DNA from: MedAcidi-G1 sp000817085
Lineage (GTDB): Bacteria > Actinomycetota > Acidimicrobiia > Acidimicrobiales > MedAcidi-G1
Direction of reading: 5' to 3'
Assembly (NCBI GenBank): GCA_045568635.1
Contig: JBJLAO010000003.1
Span: 496,001 to 560,000 of the forward strand
DNA length: 64,000 bases
The notes below the pieces were generated by a model. That model saw nothing but the letters and a program-made list of their open reading frames with translations. It had not been told where the DNA came from and did not search any database. Below, piece by piece: positions 52,667-60,488 of the stretch. The position numbers and the translations under genes are program-made. Position 1 is the stretch's first letter. The number at the start of each line of letters is the position of its first letter.

Positions 52667-53457
52667 GTTTTCGATTACAAATAATCGGTGGCGGCAACAT
52701 GGGCGAAGCTTTATTACGCGGACTTCTTAACAACAATTGGGCATCAAAAGATGAACTACATGTTGTAGAACCAGTATCTGAACGCAGAGATTATTTAGCT
52801 GCCACAATTTCTGGTGTTTCTATTTCAGAAGAACCATTGTCAGAGCTGGATTCTTTGATTGCTGTGAAACCAGACAAAGTCCCAGAGGTATTAGGGGTTT
52901 TATCAAAATTAAATCCAGACAGAGTTCTTTCTATAGCAGCGGGAGTGAGAGTTTCTTCCATGGAAAAAATTCTGGGTGAAAATGTAAGAGTTCTAAGGGC
53001 TATGCCCAATACGCCTGCCTTAATAGGGAAGGGTTCATCAGGTGTAGCTGCCGGTTCAACTGCTACTGATGAAGATCTGATATGGGCTGTTGAAATACTT
53101 TCAGCCGTTGGTTTAGCAATGGTTGTTGAAGAAAGCCAGCTTGATGCAGTTACAGGTGTTTCAGGTTCTGGTCCGGCCTACTTATTTTTTTTAGCTGAAG
53201 CACTTATTGACGCGGGGTGTGAAGTTGGATTATCAAAAGATGAGTCACAATCTCTTGTCGAACAAACCCTTTTAGGTGCAGCAGCGCTTTTATATGAATC
53301 TGATGACCCTGCTGAAGTCTTAAGACAAAAAGTTACTTCTAAGGGGGGCACCACTGCAGCCGCCATAGAAGTTTTCGAAAACGCTAGTTTTCGTGACATT
53401 ATCAGGGCAGCAGTTTTTGCCGCTACTGAACGTTCTTTGCAGCTTGGTGATGAATGA
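52663..53457 (+). CDS. proC: Pyrroline-5-carboxylate reductase
   Basis: 264 residues; last step of proline synthesis. N-terminal GGGNMGEALLRGL binds NADPH, RAMPNTPALIGKG is the ProC signature, and VTGVSGSGPAYLF followed by the TLLGAA helix forms the catalytic/dimer region. ATGA overlaps on both sides place it in the mshA-ybjN-MFS-proC-SAM hydrolase transcript. Confidence 0.93.
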   Translation: MSFRLQIIGGGNMGEALLRGLLNNNWASKDELHVVEPVSERRDYLAATISGVSISEEPLSELDSLIAVKPDKVPEVLGVLSKLNPDRVLSIAAGVRVSSMEKILGENVRVLRAMPNTPALIGKGSSGVAAGSTATDEDLIWAVEILSAVGLAMVVEESQLDAVTGVSGSGPAYLFFLAEALIDAGCEVGLSKDESQSLVEQTLLGAAALLYESDDPAEVLRQKVTSKGGTTAAAIEVFENASFRDIIRAAVFAATERSLQLGDE

Positions 53458-54344
53458 ACAGAGGTAAAAAATATGAAACGATTTCATTTTTGTCAGATTT
53501 TGGAACAACTGACGAGTTCGTAGGGGTAGTTCATTCTGTAATAAATTCTATTGCTCCTTTTGCAAAGGTAATAGACGTTACTCATGGGATTCCACATTAT
53601 GACATTCGTTCAGGTGGATTAGCTCTTGCTCGCAGTGCTCAATATCTGTCACCGGGTGTTGTTTTGGCAGTCATTGATCCAGGTGTGGGAACACAACGAC
53701 GGGCAGTTGCAGTGGAAGTTGGTGGTGGAGAATCAGTCTTAGTAGGTCCTGACAATGGTTTACTTGCGCCGACAGTTGCTTTGGTAGGGGGTGCAGATCG
53801 AGCGGTTTCACTCACAGAAACTAATTATCAGCTACCGGCCCCGGGAGCTATGAATGCTGGTCGTGATATTTTTGGTCCAGCGGCAGCACACATTGCTTCG
53901 GGAGTAGACCTGTCAGAATTAGGGGATTCGGTTGAGGTTTCAAGCCTGGTGCCTGGCCTTATGCCAGTAAGCTCCAGAGAGAGTGATGGACTTCACGCGG
54001 AAGTTTTATGGGTAGATCAGTATGGAAACGCCCAGGTTAATTTAGACCCCGCGGAACTTGAAATAAAAGAAAATGAAGTTAATCATTTTGAAATTAAAAC
54101 CTCAGGACTAACCAGAATAGCTAAAAAGGTAAAAACTTTCGAAGAATTGGGCGCGGGGGAACTTGGGTTAATAATTGATGAATATGGTTTAGTGGCGATT
54201 GTAATAGCCAGAGGTTCAGCAGCAGAAGAGATGAAAATAAACACCGGGAATCAAGTGATTATTTCTTTTGCTGAAAATTCTTCTACGCAGCCCGTGCCAG
54301 TGGTTTTAAAACAATTAGACGAAAAAAATGAAGGTGATCTGTAG
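53454..54344 (+). CDS. SAM hydroxide adenosyltransferase (DUF62)
   Basis: 296 residues. It splits S-adenosylmethionine to adenosine and methionine with water. Conserved SDFGTTDEFVG, DVTHGIPHYDIR, the PGVGTQRRAVAVE strand and VGPDNGLL define the family. The structure has an N-terminal nucleoside domain and a smaller beta-barrel C-domain. Overlaps with proC (ATGA) and with a 29-residue peptide (TAGTG) support one operon. Purpose in vivo is unclear. Confidence 0.88.
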   Translation: MNRGKKYETISFLSDFGTTDEFVGVVHSVINSIAPFAKVIDVTHGIPHYDIRSGGLALARSAQYLSPGVVLAVIDPGVGTQRRAVAVEVGGGESVLVGPDNGLLAPTVALVGGADRAVSLTETNYQLPAPGAMNAGRDIFGPAAAHIASGVDLSELGDSVEVSSLVPGLMPVSSRESDGLHAEVLWVDQYGNAQVNLDPAELEIKENEVNHFEIKTSGLTRIAKKVKTFEELGAGELGLIIDEYGLVAIVIARGSAAEEMKINTGNQVIISFAENSSTQPVPVVLKQLDEKNEGDL

Positions 54345-54433
54345 TGCGTTTCGGTACAACTTTTGTAATGTCTCTTCTTTTATTAGCTATCTTAGGAGCA
54401 GCATTAATTCAGTTCGTCTTTCTTATTGACTGA
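54344..54433 (+). CDS. 29-residue single-span membrane peptide
   Basis: GTG 54344 shares a base with the previous stop (TAGTG), the same coupling seen at 51458. The peptide is MRFGTT-initiated, with one hydrophobic helix (about 9-27) and a terminal Ile-Asp. No other frame explains this stretch and no obvious hairpin replaces it. It resembles other tiny membrane modulators of transporters or proteases, but no family is recognised. Confidence 0.6.
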   Translation: MRFGTTFVMSLLLLAILGAALIQFVFLID

Positions 54434-54470
54434 ATAAAAATTTTCTTAACAATTTTCCATTTAACGTTAT

Positions 54471-54499
54471 TTGCTTTATGAATCACGTTGCTATCTAAT
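54471..54499 (+). promoter_or_regulatory. Leaderless promoter of rex
   Basis: TTGCTT (54471-54476), 17-base spacer, TCTAAT (54494-54499), ending six bases before GTG 54506. No Rex-type palindrome was seen here. Confidence 0.55.
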
Positions 54500-54505
54500 T
54501 AGTGT

Positions 54506-55141
54506 GTGTCAAATTTAAATTTGCCTGAAGCTGCACTTTCTAGACTGACCGTTTACCAGCGGGCACTAGTTGAATTAAGCGATTCTGGTATAAAGACAGT
54601 GTCTTCCAGAGAACTAGCTGAAATTAGTGGAAGTAATGAATCAAAAGTCAGAAAAGATCTTTCATATTTAGGCTCACATGGAACACGTGGGGTGGGATAC
54701 GAAACTGAACGCCTGATTAAAGAAATAGGTGTTGTTTTGGGTGGCAGCCAACCAAAACCAGCAGTATTAGTTGGGATTGGCAATCTAGGAAGAGCTTTAA
54801 GCCATTACGAAGGTTTTCAAGTTAGCGGATTTCCAATTGTGGGGCTTGTGGATGTAGATCAAGACGTTGTGGGGAAAACTATTAATGGACTGAAAGTTAG
54901 AAATTTAGACGAACTAGAAGAACTTGTTGCCCAAACATCTGCGGTATTGGGAATTGTAACTACACCTGCAATTGCAGCTCAGGAAGTTGTTGATTGTTTA
55001 GTGGAAGCGGGAATTAGGTCCATTCTAAATTTTGCACCTGTAGTCGTAGATGTTATTGATGAGGTTGAAGTAAGAAGAGTTGATTTAGCAACTGAGTTCC
55101 AAATTCTGGGCTACTACGACCATCTTAGAAAATTTGATTGA
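54506..55141 (+). CDS. rex: Redox-sensing transcriptional repressor Rex
   Basis: 211 residues: an N-terminal winged helix (about 1-75, with VSSRELAEISGSNESKVRKDLSYLGSHGTRGVGY, quoted here only by its ends) and a Rossmann domain (VGIGNLGRAL) that senses NADH/NAD+. Rex is released from DNA when NADH rises. In Actinobacteria it commonly sits before hemA and controls respiration and heme genes. A 133-base gap separates it from hemA. I could not identify a clear Rex operator. Confidence 0.93.
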   Translation: MSNLNLPEAALSRLTVYQRALVELSDSGIKTVSSRELAEISGSNESKVRKDLSYLGSHGTRGVGYETERLIKEIGVVLGGSQPKPAVLVGIGNLGRALSHYEGFQVSGFPIVGLVDVDQDVVGKTINGLKVRNLDELEELVAQTSAVLGIVTTPAIAAQEVVDCLVEAGIRSILNFAPVVVDVIDEVEVRRVDLATEFQILGYYDHLRKFD

Positions 55142-55274
55142 TTAAATAACGGTGACCAAATACCAGAAAATATTCATCACAAAAGGTTGGCAATAGACCC
55201 AAAATTAAGGAAAAATCAGTTGGTAAGTTTATTTTGATGATTACTTACTTAAACCCAGCCTAGGAGATTTATTT

Positions 55275-56534
55275 GTGTCGGTAATAGTCGTTGGTCTTAA
55301 CCATCGAACTGTTCCTCTTGATCTTTTCGAGAAGATGACGGTTCCGGAAGCAAAATTACCAAAGGCTTTGGCTGATCTTTCGTCGCGTGAAAATATTAGT
55401 GAATCAGTAATTCTTTCAACGTGTAACCGCATCGAAATTTATGCTTACGCCGAAAAATTCCATGGTGCTTACCAAGACATACGAAACTTTCTTTCTGAAA
55501 TTTCACATGTTGCCCCCGAAGATTTTTCTGATCATCTGATTGGACTATTTGGTTCTGACGCTATTGAACACTTGTTTAAAGTCTCTTCTGGTATTGATTC
55601 AGCTGTCATAGGAGAACACGAAATATTGGGTCAGGTTCGCTCAGCTTGGGAATTAGCAGTTGAGGAGCAGGTAGTTGGAACGGTATTAAATTCACTTTTT
55701 AGACACTCACTTGAAGTTGGTAAAAGGGCAAGAAGTGAAACTTCTATTTCGCGAAACATAACCTCTGTTTCTCAAGCAGCAGTTGCTATGGCTGACAAAC
55801 AACTAGATGGATTAATAGGTAAACGTGTTTTAGTCGTCGGCGCTGGAGAAATGGGCGAAGGAATGGCCAAGTCCTTGCATGCAGGGGGAATAACCGAGTT
55901 GCGGATAGCCAATAGAACTTGGGATCGTGCATTGGAAACCGCAGAAAGATTAAATGGTAAACCTGTGAGGCTTGATGAACTGCCGCAAAACTTAACAGAG
56001 GTTGACTTATTACTAACTTCCACCGGTGCAACCGCTGCGATCCTTGAGTATGGAGATCTTGATGAAGCGGCACGCCAAAGAAAAGGAAGAGAACTATTAA
56101 TCGTAGATATTGCGGTCCCGCGCGATGTTGACCCAGCAGCTGCTGATCTTGATGGAGTGACACTCCTAGACATGGATGATTTACGAGAGTTTGCTGAAAA
56201 AGGTATAAGAGCTAGAGAGAAAGAAGTTTCCTCCGTAATAGAAATCATAAACGAAGAGCTAGAGCGTTTTTTGAATCTTTTTTCAGCTAGGTCAGTAGCT
56301 CCAATAGTGACGCAACTTCACTCTCGTGCAGAAGAGATACGAAATTCAGAACTTCAAAAACTTTTTAGAAAGTTTCCTGAATTAACTCCTGAACAACTAA
56401 AAGGAATTGAAACTTTAACGTCCGCAATTGCAAATAAGCTTATGCATGAACCAACGGTACGACTTAAAGATGCTGCGGGAACCCCAAAAGGTGAACGTTT
56501 GTCTGAAGCATTGCAAGACCTCTTCGACCTATAA
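55275..56534 (+). CDS. hemA: Glutamyl-tRNA reductase
   Basis: First enzyme of the C5 tetrapyrrole pathway, 419 residues. LNHRTVPLDLFEK near the start, catalytic Cys50 in LSTCNRIEIY, an HSLEVGKRARSET helix, a Rossmann NADPH domain (VVGAGEMGEGMAK), and the C-terminal helical dimerisation domain. GTG start with AGGAG nine bases upstream. hemC follows 14 bases later, and hemL at the end of the cluster performs the next step. Confidence 0.94.
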   Translation: MSVIVVGLNHRTVPLDLFEKMTVPEAKLPKALADLSSRENISESVILSTCNRIEIYAYAEKFHGAYQDIRNFLSEISHVAPEDFSDHLIGLFGSDAIEHLFKVSSGIDSAVIGEHEILGQVRSAWELAVEEQVVGTVLNSLFRHSLEVGKRARSETSISRNITSVSQAAVAMADKQLDGLIGKRVLVVGAGEMGEGMAKSLHAGGITELRIANRTWDRALETAERLNGKPVRLDELPQNLTEVDLLLTSTGATAAILEYGDLDEAARQRKGRELLIVDIAVPRDVDPAAADLDGVTLLDMDDLREFAEKGIRAREKEVSSVIEIINEELERFLNLFSARSVAPIVTQLHSRAEEIRNSELQKLFRKFPELTPEQLKGIETLTSAIANKLMHEPTVRLKDAAGTPKGERLSEALQDLFDL

Positions 56535-56548
56535 AAGAATCAGTAGTT

Positions 56549-57445
56549 TTGTCACTGCGGATTGCGACACGGGGGAGTGGGTTAGCCTTAAAGCAGACCC
56601 AGCGTGTAGCTGAACTAATTTCGCAAAAATTCCCCGCAATACAGCTAGAAACAGTAGTTGTTAGCACCGCGGGTGATCGTGATACAAAAACTCCTATACA
56701 AGAAATTGGTGGACAAGGAGTATTCGTTACTGATGTTCAATCTGCCGTTCTTTCTGGAGAAGCAGATATTGCAGTCCATTCTGCAAAAGATCTTCCAGCT
56801 GAAACAAACCCCGGGTTAGTACTTGCTTCCGTACCTGAAAGAGCAGATCCAAGAGATGCACTTGTAGGTTGCATTTGGAATGACTTACCTAAAGGTGCAT
56901 TAATTGCTACTGGTTCAATTAGAAGAAGATCACATTTGTCTCATCTGAGACCAGATCTTAAGTTTCAAGAGTTACGAGGCAATATTGAAACTAGGCTTTT
57001 ACGAGTTGATGATGTGGATGCCATCTTGGTGGCAAAAGCTGCTTTAGATCGACTTGGTTTAAATCCAGAACAAATGGATGTGTTGCCTGTCTCAATTCTT
57101 TTACCACAAGTAGGACAAGGTGCTTTAGCTATCGAGTGCCGTAATGAAGATTTTGAGGTAATTCAAATGTTGAAAGGGATTGAAGATCAGAAAGTCAGAA
57201 GCCTAGTTGATACGGAGAGAGCATTTTTGGCTGAAATAGGATCGGGCTGTAGTTTGCCAGTTGCAGCCCATGCCGTTTTGGAAAAAGAAAAAATTCTGTT
57301 GAAAGCTTCTATTGCATCCAAAGATGGTACGACACTTTTAAAAGCAGAAGATATCGGAGTTGATGGCAATCAGCTTGGGATAAATATGGCAAACAAGCTT
57401 TTAAATGAAGAAGGTGGCGAACGTTTATTGAATGAGAATTTGTGA
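56549..57445 (+). CDS. hemC: Hydroxymethylbilane synthase (porphobilinogen deaminase)
   Basis: 298 residues. RIATRGSGLAL at the start, DRDTKTP, GAIATGS-like region with the Arg pair RRR, and Cys234 (GSGC) that covalently carries the dipyrromethane cofactor. Polymerises four porphobilinogens into hydroxymethylbilane. Translation begins at TTG 56549 without a strong ribosome site. It overlaps hemD by four bases. Confidence 0.93.
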   Translation: MSLRIATRGSGLALKQTQRVAELISQKFPAIQLETVVVSTAGDRDTKTPIQEIGGQGVFVTDVQSAVLSGEADIAVHSAKDLPAETNPGLVLASVPERADPRDALVGCIWNDLPKGALIATGSIRRRSHLSHLRPDLKFQELRGNIETRLLRVDDVDAILVAKAALDRLGLNPEQMDVLPVSILLPQVGQGALAIECRNEDFEVIQMLKGIEDQKVRSLVDTERAFLAEIGSGCSLPVAAHAVLEKEKILLKASIASKDGTTLLKAEDIGVDGNQLGINMANKLLNEEGGERLLNENL

Positions 57446-58188
57446 ATATAAGAAAACCATTATTGGATAAAACTCTCGTAATAACCAGATCATTTGAGCA
57501 GTCTGAACCACTTTCCTCTGAGCTGGTTGATCTAGGCGCAAAAATTATTTCTCTACCATTAATTACTATTGCCGAACCTACAGATAATGGAAAAGGGCTT
57601 GAAGAAAAAGTAAAAGATTTTGAGGCGTATAAGTGGGTAGTAGCAACTTCTCCTAACGGGGCGATGAGACTCCTGAAGACAATGGAGGTTGTCGGAAAAA
57701 ATTGTTCTCCCAAAGTAGCTGTAATTGGTAGATCAACAGCCAAAGTTTTCACTCAATCTGGAATCGCAGTTGACTTCGTTCCTGAAAAAACTTTTTCTGA
57801 AGGTTTCCTTGAGGTATTTCCTAGAGCAGAAAAAGAAGATGACAAAATTCTTTTAGTGCAAGCTGAAAGGGCTCGACCTTTGCTTTACGAGGGGCTAATA
57901 AATGCAGGTTGGATAGTAGATAAGACTGTTGCATACCGAAATATAAATAGTGAAGTAGAAGCGAATTTATTACTTGAAGCAAAAAACGCTGATGCAATAA
58001 TTTTTACGGCTTCATCAGCAGTTAATCGTTACCATGAGCTAATTGGCGTTCCTCAACCGCCTAACGCTCTTTGCATAGGCCCAATTACTGGTGAGAGTGC
58101 AAGAATTTTAGGTTGGAAAGTTTTTGAATCACGAGAGCAGTCTGCTAAAGATCTGATTGAAGCTGTAAAACAATGGGCGGGGTCGTGA
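57442..58188 (+). CDS. hemD: Uroporphyrinogen-III synthase
   Basis: 248 residues with two similar Rossmann-like lobes; VVATSPNGAMRLL and IFTASSAVNRYHE are the characteristic near-repeats of each lobe. Closes hydroxymethylbilane to uroporphyrinogen III. The sequence family is very divergent, so the call also rests on position. GTG 57442 overlaps the hemC stop. Confidence 0.88.
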   Translation: MNIRKPLLDKTLVITRSFEQSEPLSSELVDLGAKIISLPLITIAEPTDNGKGLEEKVKDFEAYKWVVATSPNGAMRLLKTMEVVGKNCSPKVAVIGRSTAKVFTQSGIAVDFVPEKTFSEGFLEVFPRAEKEDDKILLVQAERARPLLYEGLINAGWIVDKTVAYRNINSEVEANLLLEAKNADAIIFTASSAVNRYHELIGVPQPPNALCIGPITGESARILGWKVFESREQSAKDLIEAVKQWAGS

Positions 58189-58199
58189 CAATTCCTTCG

Positions 58200-58205
58200 T
58201 AGGCT
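58200..58205 (+). promoter_or_regulatory. Leaderless -10 of hemB
   Basis: TAGGCT ends six bases before ATG 58212, which supports that ATG over TTG 58206. A secondary promoter inside the hem run would let hemB-hemL be expressed apart from rex-regulated genes. Confidence 0.4.
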
Positions 58206-58211
58206 TTGTGT

Positions 58212-59207
58212 ATGAGTATTAACGCCCGGTTCCCGACTTGGCGATCTCGTAGACTTAGGCGTACAAGCGCGATCCGAAGATTGGTATCTGAAACACAGAT
58301 TTCTGCTAACGATTTCGTTGCGCCTCTTTTCGTCAGGGAGGGTATTAAAGAAGCGCAACAAATATCTTCACTCCCAGGCGTTTTCCAACATACGCTTGAA
58401 AGCTTAAAACTTGAAGTTGATTCATTAAGAAAACTTGGGATACCAGGCGTAATTCTTTTTGGGATTCCTAAGTCGAAAGATGAAGTGGGCTCAGGGGCTT
58501 GGGATCCAGATGGGATAGTTCAGTTAGCACTCAAAGATTTGAAAGAAAATTTTGGCGATGAGATGACGCTCATTGCAGATCTCTGTGTTGACGAGTACAC
58601 GAGTCATGGGCATTGTGGAATTTTGTCTCAAGATGGAACAGTTGATAATGATGCAACGCTTGAAATTTATAACCAGATAGCTATAGCACAAGCAGACGCT
58701 GGCGCCGACATTTGCGCACCTTCAGGAATGATGGATGGACAAGTTTCTTCGATCCGTAATGCATTAGATTCAAACAATCATACTCAGACTATTATTCTCG
58801 CATACTCCGCTAAGTATGCCTCATCTCTTTATGGTCCGTTTAGGGACGCAGTAGATGTAACTATAAAAGATGGTGGTGACCGTCGGGGCTACCAACAGGA
58901 CTATGCAAACTCACGAGAGGCCTTAGCCGAAATTAAAGCTGATATTTCTGAAGGAGCCGACATCGTAATGGTAAAGCCAGCCTTGTCGTATTTAGATGTC
59001 ATTACAAAAGCTAGATCAGAAGTAGATGTCCCAATAGCTGCTTATCACGTAAGCGGCGAGTATTCGATGGTCAAAGCAGCTGAAGCAAACGGTTGGTTAG
59101 ACGGCGAATCGGTAATGATGGAACATTTATTTTCAATTAAAAGAGCAGGAGCTGACATAATACTAACCTATGCAGCAAAGCAAGCTGCCGAGATTTTACA
59201 GGGTTAA
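58212..59207 (+). CDS. hemB: Porphobilinogen synthase (delta-aminolevulinate dehydratase)
   Basis: 331 residues. Metal site segment DLCVDEYTSHGHCGI has only part of the cysteines of zinc-type enzymes, so it may be Mg-dependent; Schiff-base Lys in VKPALSY and AKYAS(S)LYGPFRDA are conserved. Joins two aminolevulinates to porphobilinogen. ATG 58212 fits a leaderless promoter; TTG 58206 is an alternative. The stop is directly followed by hemL. Confidence 0.93.
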   Translation: MSINARFPTWRSRRLRRTSAIRRLVSETQISANDFVAPLFVREGIKEAQQISSLPGVFQHTLESLKLEVDSLRKLGIPGVILFGIPKSKDEVGSGAWDPDGIVQLALKDLKENFGDEMTLIADLCVDEYTSHGHCGILSQDGTVDNDATLEIYNQIAIAQADAGADICAPSGMMDGQVSSIRNALDSNNHTQTIILAYSAKYASSLYGPFRDAVDVTIKDGGDRRGYQQDYANSREALAEIKADISEGADIVMVKPALSYLDVITKARSEVDVPIAAYHVSGEYSMVKAAEANGWLDGESVMMEHLFSIKRAGADIILTYAAKQAAEILQG

Positions 59208-60488
59208 TTGCTCGTGGTAGAAAAAAATCAAAATTTGTTTGAACGAGCAAAAAAAGTTATTCCAGGTGGTGTTAATTCACCTGTTCGTTCATTCAGTTCT
59301 GTAGGCGGAATTCCTTATTTCGTCAGGAATGCCGAGGGTCCTTATGTTTGGGATGAAGAAGGCAACAGATACATCGATTACGTACAGTCTTATGGGCCGA
59401 TGATTTTAGGACATTCACATCCGGCAGTAATAGAAGCTATAAATAAAGCAGCATCATGTGGAACTAGTTATGGTGCTCCAACCAAGAAAGAGATTGTTCT
59501 TGCTGAGACAATCGTTGAACGAGTAAAGGGAATTGAATCAATTCGTTTTGTCAATAGTGGGACAGAAGCAACTATGACTGCGTTGAGGTTGGCAAGAGGT
59601 ATTACTAAAAGATCTAAAATAATTAAATTTTCAGGCTGTTATCATGGCCATTCTGATACTTTGCTGGCAGCTGCTGGAAGTGGTGTTGCTACCCAAGGTA
59701 TCTCCGGAAGCGATGGAGTTACAGAAAGCGCAGTGTTTGACACGGTAGTTGTTCCGTTTAACAAGATTCCGGAAATAGATCAATCAATTGCTGCGGTAAT
59801 TGTCGAACCGGTTGCGGCGAATATGGGTCTTGTTGAACCTAACCCAGGTTTTCTGCAAGAACTTAAAATGGCTTGCGATTCGGCAGGTGCGCTTCTTATT
59901 TTTGACGAGGTAATAACAGGTTTTCGTTTATCCCCAGGTGGAGCTTCTAACTGGTATGACGTAATCCCTGATATATGGTGTTTCGGAAAAATTATTGGTG
60001 GCGGCTTACCGGTGGGCGCTTTTGCTGCGAGCCAAGAGGCAATGAGTTATTTGGCTCCAATCGGTGGCGTTTACCAAGCGGGAACTTTGTCAGGTAATCC
60101 TTTAGCCATGGCCGCCGGTCAGGCCACGCTTGAATTATTAGGCGACTCTGAGTATGAATATTTGGAATCAATTGCAAATCGTTTAGCTAAAGGTTTAAAA
60201 GAAGTTGTTGCAAACAGTAGTCTCGAAATTTGTGCACCAAAAGTTGGCCCATTAATTGGGATCTTTTTCAATGATAAAAAACCAAGTAATTTTGAGGAGG
60301 TAAAACCGATAGCAGAAAACGGTTTTTACCCAGTTTTTTTTCATGGAATGCTTAAGCGTGGAGTTGCTCTAGCCCCCGGACCGTACGAAATCCTTTTCCC
60401 AAGTTTGGCTCATACAGAAAAATTGATAGACGAAACAATTGAAATAGCCTCAGATGTCGTGAAAGAAATTTCATCCACTGGAACTTAG
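59208..60488 (+). CDS. hemL: Glutamate-1-semialdehyde 2,1-aminomutase
   Basis: 426 residues, class III PLP aminotransferase fold that produces 5-aminolevulinate. Motifs: RAKKVIPGGVNSPVRSF, GTEATMTALRLAR, SGCYHGHSD, FDEVITGFR, and the Lys of FGKIIGGGLP. TTG 59208 (or GTG 59214) starts it with no gap after hemB. Its stop overlaps the stop of pgi on the other strand (shared bases 60485-60488). The hem genes encode the route to uroporphyrinogen III apart from glutamyl-tRNA synthetase. Confidence 0.94.
   Translation: MLVVEKNQNLFERAKKVIPGGVNSPVRSFSSVGGIPYFVRNAEGPYVWDEEGNRYIDYVQSYGPMILGHSHPAVIEAINKAASCGTSYGAPTKKEIVLAETIVERVKGIESIRFVNSGTEATMTALRLARGITKRSKIIKFSGCYHGHSDTLLAAAGSGVATQGISGSDGVTESAVFDTVVVPFNKIPEIDQSIAAVIVEPVAANMGLVEPNPGFLQELKMACDSAGALLIFDEVITGFRLSPGGASNWYDVIPDIWCFGKIIGGGLPVGAFAASQEAMSYLAPIGGVYQAGTLSGNPLAMAAGQATLELLGDSEYEYLESIANRLAKGLKEVVANSSLEICAPKVGPLIGIFFNDKKPSNFEEVKPIAENGFYPVFFHGMLKRGVALAPGPYEILFPSLAHTEKLIDETIEIASDVVKEISSTGT

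Noticed and set aside
58206..58211. TTG start of hemB
   Set aside because: The TAGGCT -10 lies right before it, so a leaderless transcript would start at ATG 58212.
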